This document shows positions 35,734 through 44,256 of a DNA stretch of 64,000 nt, piece after piece. The stretch's first letter is position 1; every line of letters begins with the position of its first letter. Source of the stretch: Novosphingobium sp. PhB165 (GTDB lineage: Bacteria; Pseudomonadota; Alphaproteobacteria; Sphingomonadales; Sphingomonadaceae); the NCBI RefSeq assembly GCF_004341845.1, contig NZ_SLVB01000009.1, forward strand, positions 92,930 through 156,929, given 5' to 3'. The position numbers and the translations under genes were made by a program. The notes beneath the pieces were generated by a model. The model saw only the letters and a program-made list of their open reading frames with translations, was not told the DNA's origin and did not search any database.

Positions 35734-35953
35734 CTGGCACGGGCGGAGCATTCGCATTTTCGATCCGCGAACCGCTCCCCTCGGCGCGCAGCTGAGACCG
35801 CGCGCAAGCGAACATCGTCGAACCGTCCAGGCAGCTTGAGGTTCAGGCGGCCGGGATAAGGGGCGGCTTTCTCGGCCATCGGGACTTGCGAGGATCTGCA
35901 TCGGCAGATTGCCGACAAGCTAAACTCCATGGGGGCATTAGATTTTCTCCTTT

Positions 35954-35988
35954 GCCGCATTCTCAATCAAATTGATAGAGAATGCGGC
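35954..35988 (+). promoter_or_regulatory. Perfect hairpin upstream of the arylsulfotransferase gene
   Basis: gccgcattctc (35954-35964) and gagaatgcggc (35978-35988) form an 11-bp perfect inverted repeat ending 34 bases before the start codon. It could be an operator or a 5' mRNA hairpin. The rest of 35734-36022 holds no gene. Confidence 0.5.
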
Positions 35989-36022
35989 CTGTTTGGCGGC
36001 AGGTCCATGAGAGGAGACATTT

Positions 36023-37402
36023 ATGAGAAAAGCACTTTGGGTTGCTGCTGCCCTGCTCGGTTCCGCGGGAACTGCCGCACTTGCAAACCCCAGCGTCTTT
36101 CCCACGGGAACGACCCGCTACGATCCGGCGAAAGCCTGGAACGGCTATGTGATTTTCAGCGGGACCGACGAAAAGACCCATCTGATCGACATGAACGGCA
36201 ACGAAGTCCGCACATGGGATCATCAGGGATTTCCGGGTGAACTCCTCGATCCGGCGGTAACGGGCGGAGCCAAGGGCCATGTCCTCGTCCAACTGGCGGC
36301 CAGCGACCAGAATGGCATCGGCACCGTGCCGGGCATGAAGATCTTCAGCAACAAGTCGATCGCCGAACTGGACTGGAACGGCAAAGTCACCTGGCAGTGG
36401 AATGGCGAGGGCACGCCGCCGGGCGAAGCGCGCCAGCACCATGACTGGCAGCGCCTGGCCAACGGCAACACGCTGGTACTCGCCAACTGGCCGCACAAGG
36501 TGGATGGCTTCACGCTGCCGCAGCAGCTTGACGATGCCGTCTACGAAGTGACGCCTGCCGGCAAGGTCGCGTGGCGATGGGCGGTATCGGAACATCTCGA
36601 TGAACTCGGCTTCACGGCCGAGCAATTGAAGCTCATCCGCGAAGCTTCGACGCCGGATTACTTTCACCTCAACGACATGACGTCGGTGGGCCCCAACAAG
36701 TGGTTCGACGGCGGCGACAAGCGCTTCGCGCCCGACAATGTGCTGATCGATTCCCGCAACGGCGATTTCGTGGCCATCATCGACAGGAAGAGCGGCAAAG
36801 TCGTCTGGCACCTGGGGCCGAACCTGCCGCCTCTGGTCAGCCATGCCGCAGGCGCTCGCCCTGCCCCGGCTCCGCAGCCCGGTCAGCCGGTCGACCAGTT
36901 TGTCGGTCAGCATGACGCGCATATCATTCCGAAAGGATTGCCGGGCGCAGGCGACTTGCTGCTGTTCGATAATCAGGGCGCAGCGGGCTATCCCGACGCC
37001 GAACTCGCGACCGTTGGCGGCTCGCGCGTGTTGGAGATCGATCCCACCACGGGCAAGGTCGTCTGGTCCTACACGGCCGATAATTCCGACCAGCCGCTCT
37101 GGGCATTCCGCAGCGCCTTCATCTCCAGCGCGCGCCGCTTGCCGAATGGCAATACGCTGATCGACGAAGGCATGAACGGCCGCTTCTTCCAGGTGACCCC
37201 GGCCGGCGAGATCGTCTGGGAATATGTCAGCCCCTATTTCGCGAAGACGTCTGCCGCCGGCAGCGGCCGCCCGGTGACGAGCAACTGGGTCTATCGCGCC
37301 CAGCCCGTGCCCTACGACTGGACGCCCGAAGGCACACCGCACGAGGAAACCGCAGTCGTTCCGCCCACGCCTGCAAACTTCCACATCAAGGCGGGCGCAT
37401 AA
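36023..37402 (+). CDS. Arylsulfotransferase (ASST)-like secreted protein
   Basis: The 459-residue protein has a signal peptide (ending TAALANP) and a beta-propeller with repeated Asn-Gly-Asn-Thr-Leu blades (LANGNTLVLANW, LPNGNTLIDEG). Catalytic-site-like histidines occur in ARQHHDWQR and VGQHDAHIIP. This fits the ASST family, which moves sulfuryl groups between phenolic compounds without PAPS. AGGAG sits before the ATG. No DsbL/DsbI redox partners are adjacent. It is the third sulfate-ester-related gene in the window, after the sulfatase and the TauD-like enzyme. The exact reaction is unproven, since many ASST-like proteins lack tested activity. Confidence 0.8.
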   Translation: MRKALWVAAALLGSAGTAALANPSVFPTGTTRYDPAKAWNGYVIFSGTDEKTHLIDMNGNEVRTWDHQGFPGELLDPAVTGGAKGHVLVQLAASDQNGIGTVPGMKIFSNKSIAELDWNGKVTWQWNGEGTPPGEARQHHDWQRLANGNTLVLANWPHKVDGFTLPQQLDDAVYEVTPAGKVAWRWAVSEHLDELGFTAEQLKLIREASTPDYFHLNDMTSVGPNKWFDGGDKRFAPDNVLIDSRNGDFVAIIDRKSGKVVWHLGPNLPPLVSHAAGARPAPAPQPGQPVDQFVGQHDAHIIPKGLPGAGDLLLFDNQGAAGYPDAELATVGGSRVLEIDPTTGKVVWSYTADNSDQPLWAFRSAFISSARRLPNGNTLIDEGMNGRFFQVTPAGEIVWEYVSPYFAKTSAAGSGRPVTSNWVYRAQPVPYDWTPEGTPHEETAVVPPTPANFHIKAGA

Positions 37403-37408
37403 CGAAAA

Positions 37409-37443
37409 TCCCACCCGCCTGCGACGGCGCCAGGCGGGTGGGA
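37409..37443 (-). terminator. Terminator of the nirBD-cobA unit, possibly bidirectional
   Basis: A perfect 13-bp stem (tcccacccgcctg / caggcgggtggga) with a 9-base loop. On the minus strand it is followed by ATTTTCG, so it best ends the nitrite reductase operon; on the plus strand it lies just after the arylsulfotransferase stop. Confidence 0.8.
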
Positions 37444-37450
37444 AATTACA

Positions 37451-37639
37451 TCAGCAAATCGGCCCGCCTCGCCCCTCCTTGGCCGACGATGCAAATGGCG
37501 TTTGCGCCTGCCAGCGGGCTCAGCGCGGCACTGCCATCCGTCCGAAGGCATTGCGCAAGGGAACTTCTTCAATGCCGTCCGATGCCCGGATCGCATCGAT
37601 GATCGTCCGCGCGGCCTCATCGATGGATAAAGCCGTCAC
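37451..37639 (-). pseudogene. moeA: Decayed moeA N-terminal fragment (nonsense-interrupted)
   Basis: A GTG at 37637-37639 overlaps the cobA stop (GTGA). The frame reads LSIDEAARTIIDAI then VPLRNAFGRMAVPR, the N-terminal pattern of MoeA, which inserts molybdenum into molybdopterin. A TGA at 37520-37522 stops it after 39 residues. The same frame then continues with QTPFASSAKEG, resembling MoeA's PPFxxSAMDGYA, before a second stop at 37451-37453. The other roughly 340 residues are missing and a terminator follows. It is read as a dead gene that once formed the end of the nirB-nirD-cobA operon. Confidence 0.65.
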
Positions 37640-38403
37640 GCATATCCCTTTGCAAAGGCCCGTGACGAAGGGACCGGACGGTGCTGGCCCACAGCCTCGC
37701 CGATCAAAAGCAGGGTCGGATCGTCATCGCTGACCGTGGCGACCAGAAATGCCAATGCGGACAGGTGCCCGCGAATAAGACGCTCGCTGGGCAGCGAGAC
37801 GTCCACTGCCACCATCACCGGTGTTTGGGGGTCGCAGCCCGCCGCGATCAGGGAACTGGCGATTTCCCCCGCCGCCGCGCGGCCCATATAGACGCCCAGC
37901 GTGCCCCCTGCCCTGACCAGCGCGTCCCAGTCGAGATCCAGCCGCTCGCCCGCGCGCGCATGGGCCGTCAGCAGAGTGATCGAGCGCGTAACGCCGCGCA
38001 GCGTCAGCGAGGCATTGGCGCTGGCAGCGGCAGCGCTGGCCGTGGTGACACCGGGACAGACGCGCACGGCGACGCCCGCCTGCATGAGATGGTCCATTTC
38101 TTCGGCAGAACGCCCGAACACCGAAGGATCGCCGCCCTTCAGGCGTACCACGCGCTTTCCCGAGAGGGCGGCCTGCAAGAGCAGATCGTTGATGGACCCT
38201 TGCGCCTTGCTATGCCGGCCGGACCGCTTGCCGACACTCACGGCCTCGATCCCCGGCGGGATCAGTTCGAGCACGCCCGGGCCGACCAGCGCATCGTAGA
38301 ACACCACGTCCGCCGCACGGATCAGACGCTCGGCCTTGCGCGTGAGCAGGTCCGGATCGCCCGGCCCGGCGCCCACCAGCCAGACTTCGCCCGGCGCGAT
38401 CAA
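37636..38403 (-). CDS. cobA: Uroporphyrinogen-III C-methyltransferase
   Basis: The 255-residue SAM-dependent enzyme makes precorrin-2, the precursor of the siroheme used by NirB. It shows VWLVGAGPGDPDLLT, the SUMT signature DVVFYDALV, VRLKGGDPSVFGR, CPGVTTASAA and PTLLLIGEAV. The start is a TTG at 38403 that overlaps the nirD stop (TTGA); a longer open frame to 38601 has no family similarity. The domains that oxidise precorrin-2 and insert iron (CysG N-terminal part) are not present, so those steps come from elsewhere. Confidence 0.9.
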   Translation of the reverse strand: MIAPGEVWLVGAGPGDPDLLTRKAERLIRAADVVFYDALVGPGVLELIPPGIEAVSVGKRSGRHSKAQGSINDLLLQAALSGKRVVRLKGGDPSVFGRSAEEMDHLMQAGVAVRVCPGVTTASAAAASANASLTLRGVTRSITLLTAHARAGERLDLDWDALVRAGGTLGVYMGRAAAGEIASSLIAAGCDPQTPVMVAVDVSLPSERLIRGHLSALAFLVATVSDDDPTLLLIGEAVGQHRPVPSSRAFAKGYA

Positions 38404-38735
38404 GCGGCCACCTGCAGGGTCTGCGGATGCGCGATCAGGATGCGATCGCCTTCCCGCCGCACCGCGATCGTCGGCGTGCAGCCCCTGTCCTCTCCCTGCG
38501 CCTCGCCGCTGGCAAGGGCGATGTTCCAGTTGTGCAGCGGGCAGGCAACCGAATGGCCATGGACGATGCCTTGGCTGAGCGGCCCCTTCTTGTGCGGGCA
38601 TTCGTTGACGAGCGCGAAGACTTTGTCGTCGCCTGTACGGAACACGGCGATCTCTTTCTCGCCCTCAACTTGAACAGTACGCGCACCGCGCAGGGGAATG
38701 TCGGACAAAGTGCCGATGTCGATCCAGTCGTTCAT
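38400..38735 (-). CDS. nirD: Nitrite reductase [NAD(P)H] small subunit (Rieske)
   Basis: The 111-residue Rieske-type subunit of assimilatory nitrite reductase has the cluster motifs CPHKKG and CPLHNW, each with its Cys-x-His pair. A GTG at 38744 overlapping the nirB stop (GTGA) is an alternative start three codons upstream. It lies between nirB and cobA with coupled starts and stops. It supports transfer of electrons within NirB for reduction of nitrite to ammonium. Confidence 0.93.
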   Translation of the reverse strand: MNDWIDIGTLSDIPLRGARTVQVEGEKEIAVFRTGDDKVFALVNECPHKKGPLSQGIVHGHSVACPLHNWNIALASGEAQGEDRGCTPTIAVRREGDRILIAHPQTLQVAA

Positions 38736-38740
38736 GTCAT

Positions 38741-41257
38741 TCACTCCGCGGCAATTGCCAGAGGTTCAAGGTGCTGGTGCAGTTCGGCCTTCTCACCGGC
38801 CGCACGTTCGGCCCAGGGGTCATCCTGACTGAAGCTTTGCGAATAGAGGAAGCGGGCGCGCAGGGCCTCACGTCCCACCTCATCCTCGACGATCCGCTGC
38901 TTGACGTACTCGACGCCGACACGCTCGATCCACGGCGCGGTGCGTTCCAGATAACGCGCTTCCTCGCGGTAGAGCTGGACGAAGGCGGCGCAGTAATCGA
39001 GCGCTTCCTGTTCGGTGGCGACCTTGCAGAGCAGATCGGTGACGCGCACGTGAATGCCACCATTGCCGCCGACGTGGAGTTCGTAGCCGGAGTCCACGCA
39101 GACCACGCCGAAGTCCTTGATCGTCGCCTCGGCGCAATTGCGCGGGCAGCCGGAAACCGCGATCTTGAACTTGTGGGGCATCCACGATCCCCAGGTCATC
39201 CGCTCGGTCTTCACGCCGAGCCCGGTGGAATCCTGCGTGCCGAAGCGGCACCATTCGGAGCCCACGCACGTCTTCACCGTGCGCAGCGACTTGCCGTAGG
39301 CATGGCCGGAGACCATCCCGGCGGCATTGAGATCGGCCCAGACGGCGGGCAGGTCTTCCTTCTTGATCCCGAAAATGTCGAGCCGCTGGCCGCCGGTGAC
39401 TTTCACCATCGGCGCTTCGTACTTCTCCACCACATCGGCAATCGCGCGCAGTTCGCGCGGATTGGTAAGGCCGCCCCACATGCGCGGGACTACCGAATAA
39501 GTGCCGTCCTTCTGGATATTGGCGTGCATGCGCTCATTGACGAAGCGGCTCTGCTGATCGTCCTCGTATTCGCCGGGAAGCGCGCAGAGCAGATAGTAAT
39601 TGAGCGCGGGACGGCACGAGGAACAGCCGTCCGGCGTCGACCAGTGAAGCTTTTGCATCACTTCGGGGATCGACTTCATCGCTTGCGCCACGATTTCCCG
39701 TCGCACATCGTCGTGGGTGAAGCTGGTGCACTTGCACAGGGTCTTGGGACCGGATTTGACTTCATCGCCCAGTGTCAGCGCCAGCAGGTTCTCGACGAGG
39801 CCGGTGCACGAGCCGCAGCTTGCCGAAGCCTTGCAGGTGGCGCGCACCGCATCGAGGCTGCAAGCGCCCGCTTCGATGCAGGACACGACCTGCCCCTTGG
39901 ACACGCCATTGCAGCCGCACACTTCCGCATCGGCAGGCAGCGCGGCCACCGCCGCCAGTGGATCGGCATTGCCGCCAGAGGCGAAAGCCTGCCCCAGAAT
40001 GAGCGTATCGCGGATTTCCGAGATATCCTCGCCCTTGCGCAGCAAGTCGAAGTACCAGTTGCCGTCCGCCGTATCGCCATAGAGCACGGCGCCGACGATC
40101 CTGCCTTCCTTGATGACAACTCGCTTGTAGACGCCGCGCGAAGCATCGCGCAGGACCACATCCTCGCAGCCCTCACCGCCCGAGAAGTCACCGGCGGAAA
40201 ACACGTCGAGCCCGGCAACCTTGAGCTTGGTCGACGTGACCGAGCCGCGATAGCCGGTGTGCCGGTCGGTCAGGCCGTCGGCCAGGCTGCGGCACATGTC
40301 CCAGAGCGGCGCGACAAGGCCGTAGACATTGCCCTGATGCTCGACGCATTCGCCCACCGCCAGCACGGCGGGGTCGCTGGTCACCATGTGATCGTCGACC
40401 TTGATGCCGCGATTGACCTCGAGCCCGGCGTCGCGCGCCAGTGCGATGGACGGGCGGATGCCGACGGCCATGACCACCAGACTGGCCGGAATCGCGCGGC
40501 CGTCCTTCAGGCGCACGCCCTCGACTTTGCCCTGACCATAGATTTCGGCAGTGTCGGCCCCGGTCAGGATCGTCTGGCCACGCGCTTCAAGCGCGGTCTT
40601 GAGCAGCCAGCCTGCCGCCTCGTCCAGCTGGCGCTCCATCAGCGTGTGCATCAGGTGGATGACGGTGACTTTCATTCCGCGCAGCGACAGGCCATGCGCG
40701 GCTTCCAGACCGAGCAGGCCGCCGCCGATCACCACCGCGTCGCCGCCTTCGGCCGCTGCCGCGACCATCGTGTCCACGTCCTTCATGTCGCGGAAGGAGA
40801 TGACACCGGGCAGATCCTTGCCGGGCACGGGAATGATGAAGGGATCGGAGCCGGTGGCAATCAGCAGCCGGTCGTAATGGACCTTGCGGCCCGACTGCGA
40901 GGTGACCGTCTTTGCCCTGCGGTCGATGGCGGCAACGGGGTCCGAAGCGACCAGTTCGATGCCGTTGTCATCGTACCATGCGCGGGGATTGATGACGATC
41001 TGATCGAACGTCTTCTCGCCCGCCAGCACCGGCGAAAGCATGATGCGGTTGTAGTTCACATGCGGTTCGGCACCGAAAATGGTGACGCGGTAACGCCCGG
41101 CGTCGCGTGCCAGCAGTTCCTCCACCGCACGGCACCCGGCCATGCCATTGCCCACGACCACGAGATGCTCGCGCACATCATCCGATGGCACGACGAGAGC
41201 CTCGTCGTAGTCCGGCGCCGTGGTTTGCTGGGGTTCGATCCCGTCCTGAAATTCCAT
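38741..41257 (-). CDS. nirB: Nitrite reductase [NAD(P)H] large subunit
   Basis: The 838-residue assimilatory nitrite reductase takes six electrons from NAD(P)H to make ammonium. An N-terminal FAD fold (VVGNGMAGCRAVEEL) and an NAD fold (VVIGGGLLGLEAAHGL, about 175) are followed by a BFD-like [2Fe-2S] region (CGCNGVSKGQ ... CKASASCGSC, about 445-490). The siroheme/[4Fe-4S] half has TCVGSEWCRFG (about 661) and SGCPRNCAEA (about 700). The open frame reaches 41455, but that part covers the leader terminator; the ATG at 41257 with GGAG upstream is the start. The leader at 41292-41418 implies NasT control. Confidence 0.95.
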   Translation of the reverse strand: MEFQDGIEPQQTTAPDYDEALVVPSDDVREHLVVVGNGMAGCRAVEELLARDAGRYRVTIFGAEPHVNYNRIMLSPVLAGEKTFDQIVINPRAWYDDNGIELVASDPVAAIDRRAKTVTSQSGRKVHYDRLLIATGSDPFIIPVPGKDLPGVISFRDMKDVDTMVAAAAEGGDAVVIGGGLLGLEAAHGLSLRGMKVTVIHLMHTLMERQLDEAAGWLLKTALEARGQTILTGADTAEIYGQGKVEGVRLKDGRAIPASLVVMAVGIRPSIALARDAGLEVNRGIKVDDHMVTSDPAVLAVGECVEHQGNVYGLVAPLWDMCRSLADGLTDRHTGYRGSVTSTKLKVAGLDVFSAGDFSGGEGCEDVVLRDASRGVYKRVVIKEGRIVGAVLYGDTADGNWYFDLLRKGEDISEIRDTLILGQAFASGGNADPLAAVAALPADAEVCGCNGVSKGQVVSCIEAGACSLDAVRATCKASASCGSCTGLVENLLALTLGDEVKSGPKTLCKCTSFTHDDVRREIVAQAMKSIPEVMQKLHWSTPDGCSSCRPALNYYLLCALPGEYEDDQQSRFVNERMHANIQKDGTYSVVPRMWGGLTNPRELRAIADVVEKYEAPMVKVTGGQRLDIFGIKKEDLPAVWADLNAAGMVSGHAYGKSLRTVKTCVGSEWCRFGTQDSTGLGVKTERMTWGSWMPHKFKIAVSGCPRNCAEATIKDFGVVCVDSGYELHVGGNGGIHVRVTDLLCKVATEQEALDYCAAFVQLYREEARYLERTAPWIERVGVEYVKQRIVEDEVGREALRARFLYSQSFSQDDPWAERAAGEKAELHQHLEPLAIAAE

Positions 41258-41291
41258 TCGCGAGACTCCGCAAAAAGCAAAGGGAGAAACG

Positions 41292-41347
41292 AGAAAAGGC
41301 CGCCATCCGGACCCTCGGTTCGAAACCGAAAGTCTGGATGGCGGCCT
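41292..41347 (-). terminator. Leader terminator upstream of nirB
   Basis: On the minus strand aggccgccatcc and ggatggcggcct form a 12-bp perfect stem with a long partly paired loop, followed by TTTTCTCG. It ends about 35 bases before the nirB start, so it is a transcription attenuator rather than an end-of-operon signal. Confidence 0.9.
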
Positions 41348-41367
41348 TGCCATCGTTCGGACCTCCA

Positions 41368-41418
41368 CGACCCGCCAATGGGCCGCTTCGGTGATGTAAG
41401 AAGGACAGCGTCGTCCTT
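41368..41418 (-). promoter_or_regulatory. Tandem 6-base-loop hairpins in the nirB leader (candidate NasT/ANTAR site)
   Basis: Minus strand, 5' to 3': AAGGAC-GACGCT-GTCCTT (41418-41401), then CGGCCC-ATTGGC-GGGTCG (41385-41368, one G-U pair). The second loop has A at position 1 and G at position 4, the ANTAR consensus; the first has G at 1 and G at 4. They directly precede the terminator, as expected for antitermination by NasT. A promoter candidate TTGAGC-N17-TATGGT lies just upstream. Confidence 0.65.
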
Positions 41419-41477
41419 TGCACTGCACCATATGGGGAAACGCCCGAGGGCTCAAGCGATTCCGTCATGCCTCCTGA

Positions 41478-42707
41478 TCAATAGGCCCAGTCCAATTGAA
41501 TCCAGTACTTATCGGTATCTGTCGCCATTTCTCGGGCGTCGTAACGGGCATAGCGCAGCGATAAAGTCGTCCTGCGCAGCTTCGCAGATGCGAGAAGATC
41601 GACCTCATTGCCATAGTGCTGGTCAAGGCGGTCGCTCTCGAAACGATGCCATGTGCCTTGCAGCCCAACCGCCGAAAACGGCCCCAGCTGCTTCCAGTGA
41701 TAACCGCCGCCGAAATAGAGATCGCGCACGCCGTTCGCAGGCGTGGTCAGGAACTTGTCGGCCCACCCCTGAAACTTGAAATTGGTGCCAAGCGGGGTCT
41801 GGAAACTGGTGAAGGGCTTGCCCCCGTCCGGGCCCCCGCCGGCACCGAGAACTTCGTATCCGGCATTCAGTTTCCAGCCCTTCACATCGAGCGTCGCATC
41901 CACCAGCCAATAGTTGGCATGATAGTCGCCGGGGTTGCGATGCCAGTCGAACTGGCGGGCATAACTTGCCTGCCAGGAGAGTTTCACCTCAGTGGAGAGG
42001 GCACGACTGCCCACCAATCGTGCGCCATAAGTCTGGCTGGAAAGTCTGTATCCCTGCATGGCCGCCTCGTCCTGATCGACGAGGTAGCCAAAGCCGGTCA
42101 GTGTACCGATAGGTGTCGCCAAGGACAGGTTCGCGAACACATTGTTCCCGTCCACCGCCTGCGGACGCGCGCCGTGTCCATCGACACCCCAGATCGTGCG
42201 CACGCTCCACGCATAGGACAGATCGAACTTCAATCCCTTCAGCGGCGTCACTTCGGCCCGCACGGCATCGAAAGTCTGCGCATTGTCGCGAAAGCCGACA
42301 TTACCGACGAAACGCTCGTCATCCAGCGCGATTTTCTGCCGCCCGGCAGTGAGCGCGATGATCGGCGTCCTGTATTGAAGCTGCGCCAGATAGAGCGCCA
42401 CATTCTGCGGATCGGCGACCAGCGGCCGGGTCGCGGCGCCATGAAGACCATCGTAGTAATCGCCCACTACCGCCAGTGTGCCTTGCGCAACGACGGTAGC
42501 GCTCAGCGGGCCGCTCGCCGCCGAAGCCCCGCCGCGAACGCGCAGCGTCAGGGCATCGGCGGAGGCGTCCAGTCCATCCTGATCGACATGCTCATAGCGC
42601 ACCCGCGCCTCGGCCACGGGCTTCAGGACCACTTCATCGGCATGAGCAGAGCCGGCGCAAGACATCGCGGCGGTCATGGCGACCGCCGTTCCCAAAAGAT
42701 ATCGCAT
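41478..42707 (-). CDS. Alginate-export-family outer membrane porin
   Basis: The 409-residue protein has a signal peptide (ending GSAHADE). Its beta-barrel is of the alginate export (AlgE-like) family, with LKPVAEARVRYEHVDQ, LTAGRQKIALDDERFVGNVGFRDNAQTFD and a C-terminal strand ending DKYWIQLDWAY. Such porins are often encoded next to nitrate transporters in sphingomonads and xanthomonads. It follows narK by 76 bases and probably lets nitrate cross the outer membrane; alginate transport is unlikely here. Confidence 0.87.
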   Translation of the reverse strand: MRYLLGTAVAMTAAMSCAGSAHADEVVLKPVAEARVRYEHVDQDGLDASADALTLRVRGGASAASGPLSATVVAQGTLAVVGDYYDGLHGAATRPLVADPQNVALYLAQLQYRTPIIALTAGRQKIALDDERFVGNVGFRDNAQTFDAVRAEVTPLKGLKFDLSYAWSVRTIWGVDGHGARPQAVDGNNVFANLSLATPIGTLTGFGYLVDQDEAAMQGYRLSSQTYGARLVGSRALSTEVKLSWQASYARQFDWHRNPGDYHANYWLVDATLDVKGWKLNAGYEVLGAGGGPDGGKPFTSFQTPLGTNFKFQGWADKFLTTPANGVRDLYFGGGYHWKQLGPFSAVGLQGTWHRFESDRLDQHYGNEVDLLASAKLRRTTLSLRYARYDAREMATDTDKYWIQLDWAY

Positions 42708-42736
42708 TGGATGTTTCCCCCCTGGGAAAGTAATTG

Positions 42737-42772
42737 GGCGGCGGTACGGACCCTATCGGTCCGTCCGCCGCC
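42737..42772 (-). promoter_or_regulatory. Hairpin between narK and the porin gene
   Basis: ggcgg..acggacc and ggtccgt..ccgcc form a long GC-rich stem without a following T-run. It may set the relative expression of narK and the downstream porin by RNA processing or stability. Confidence 0.5.
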
Positions 42773-42783
42773 TCCCTCTCCGA

Positions 42784-44046
42784 TCAGATACGCGCGCCGG
42801 TCTTCCAGTTGGCGCGCCAGCGGGTCTTGACCAGCGCCACGCCCGCCTGGGCAGCCACGGCGAGCCCCGCGAAGATCAGGAAACCGGGCGCGAAGCTGCC
42901 GGTCATCTGCTTGGCAAGGCCCAGCGAGCTGGCCAGGTAGAACCCGCCGATCCCGCCCGCCATGCCGACGAGCCCGGTCATCACGCCGATCTCCGCCTGA
43001 AAGCGCTGCGGAACGAGCTGGAAGACCGATCCGTTACCGGTGCCCAATGCCAGCATGGCCAGCACGAACATGCCGAGCGCGCCTGGCAGCGAGTGTGCCT
43101 GCGCCACCCCGACCAGCGCGACGGCCGCGACCGCATAGACCATCATCAGCGCCTTCACGCCGCCGATCCGGTCCGCCAACGCGCCGCCCATCGGCCGCAC
43201 CAGCGATCCGGCAAACACGCAGCCCGCAGTGCAATAGCCGGCGGTGATGGAGGTAAGCCCGAACTGGTCGGTGAAGTAGATCGGCAGCGAGGCGGCAAGG
43301 CCCACGAAACCGCCGAACGTCACGGCGTAAAAGCCCATCAGCCACCATGCGTCGGCCTGCTTCAGCGGCCCGAAGTAATCGACCAGCTTGCGCGGCGGCG
43401 GCTGGTTGGGGGCATCCTTGGCAAGGATCAGATAGACCACCAGAACCACCGAAAGCGGAATGCAGGCAAGGCCCAGCACGGCGTTCCAGCCGAAGGTCTT
43501 GGCCAGCATCGGTGCGAAAAGCGATGCCAGCACGGTGCCCGAATTGCCCATGCCGGCAAGCCCCATCGCCTTGCCCTGATGCTCGGCCGGATACCAGCGG
43601 CTGGCCAGCGGCAGGGCGATGGCAAAGCTGGCTCCGGCAAAGCCAAGGATCACGCCCAGCGCCAGCGTGCCGCCGAAGCTGTTCACGCCCACGAACCATG
43701 CCGTGAACAGGCCCACGATCACGATCAACTGGCTGATCGCGCCCGAACGCTTGGGGCCGATCCGATCCACCAGCAGCCCGTTGACCACACGCAGCAAGGC
43801 ACCGGCAAGCGTCGGCACCGCGACCATCAGGCCCTTTTCGGCAGGCGTCAGGCCGAGCGTCTTCGAAATTTCCGGCGCCAGCGGGCCCAGCAGGACCCAG
43901 ACCATGAAGGCCAGATCGAAATAGAGAAAGGCAGCGATAAGCGTCGGCGCATGGCCGGCTTTCCAGAAGCTGGTGGCCGGGGCAGCCTCAGATGTATCTT
44001 CGGCCAGCGCGGCCTCTCCGTCACGTTTCCAGTAAGCGGTTGCCAT
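42784..44046 (-). CDS. narK: Nitrate/nitrite transporter, NarK/NasA MFS type
   Basis: The 420-residue inner membrane MFS protein has the nitrate-porter signatures GFAGASFAIALPLASRWYP and GMGNSGTVLASLFAP and a second-half GTGNGSVFQLVPQRF, plus about 12 helices. It imports nitrate and may export nitrite. The open frame reaches 44097, inside the leader terminator; the ATG at 44046 preceded by GGGGGA is used. It lies downstream of nasS and upstream of the porin. The leader signals at 44072-44199 suggest NasT control. Confidence 0.93.
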   Translation of the reverse strand: MATAYWKRDGEAALAEDTSEAAPATSFWKAGHAPTLIAAFLYFDLAFMVWVLLGPLAPEISKTLGLTPAEKGLMVAVPTLAGALLRVVNGLLVDRIGPKRSGAISQLIVIVGLFTAWFVGVNSFGGTLALGVILGFAGASFAIALPLASRWYPAEHQGKAMGLAGMGNSGTVLASLFAPMLAKTFGWNAVLGLACIPLSVVLVVYLILAKDAPNQPPPRKLVDYFGPLKQADAWWLMGFYAVTFGGFVGLAASLPIYFTDQFGLTSITAGYCTAGCVFAGSLVRPMGGALADRIGGVKALMMVYAVAAVALVGVAQAHSLPGALGMFVLAMLALGTGNGSVFQLVPQRFQAEIGVMTGLVGMAGGIGGFYLASSLGLAKQMTGSFAPGFLIFAGLAVAAQAGVALVKTRWRANWKTGARI

Positions 44047-44071
44047 CGTAAGTCCCCCGTAAAACGGACAC

Positions 44072-44124
44072 GAAAAAAGCCGCAGGCCGGACGTCACCCT
44101 TGGGTGAGACCGGTCAGCGGCTTT
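44072..44124 (-). terminator. Leader terminator upstream of narK
   Basis: On the minus strand aaagccgc pairs with gcggcttt, with inner ccgg and tcaccc/gggtga stems, followed by TTTTTTCG. It ends about 26 bases before the narK start, so it acts as an attenuator. Confidence 0.9.
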
Positions 44125-44141
44125 GCTGCGAATTTCGGTGA

Positions 44142-44199
44142 GGATGGCGCTCCACCGTTGAAGCGGCGCATCCAGATATGATCACGCGCCTTCGCGTGA
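44142..44199 (-). promoter_or_regulatory. Hairpins in the narK leader (candidate NasT/ANTAR site)
   Basis: Minus strand: TCACGC-GAAGGC-GCGTGA (44199-44182), a perfect 6-bp stem with a 6-base loop (G at position 4), then a longer imperfect hairpin at 44173-44142 (GGATG/CATCC outer stem) that can end in a 6-base loop CTTCAA. They directly precede the terminator, as in the nirB leader. The second loop does not match the A1/G4 consensus. Confidence 0.5.
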
Positions 44200-44256
44200 G
44201 ATCTGCATCATCAGACGATTCGGCTCATGTTGCAAGGCACAAAATTTCGGCCGCTT

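Noticed and set aside
38771..41779. A 1002-codon plus-strand frame opposite nirB
   Set aside because: It is antisense to a certain nirB with intact motifs, and its Ala/Arg/His-rich product is typical of a shadow frame.
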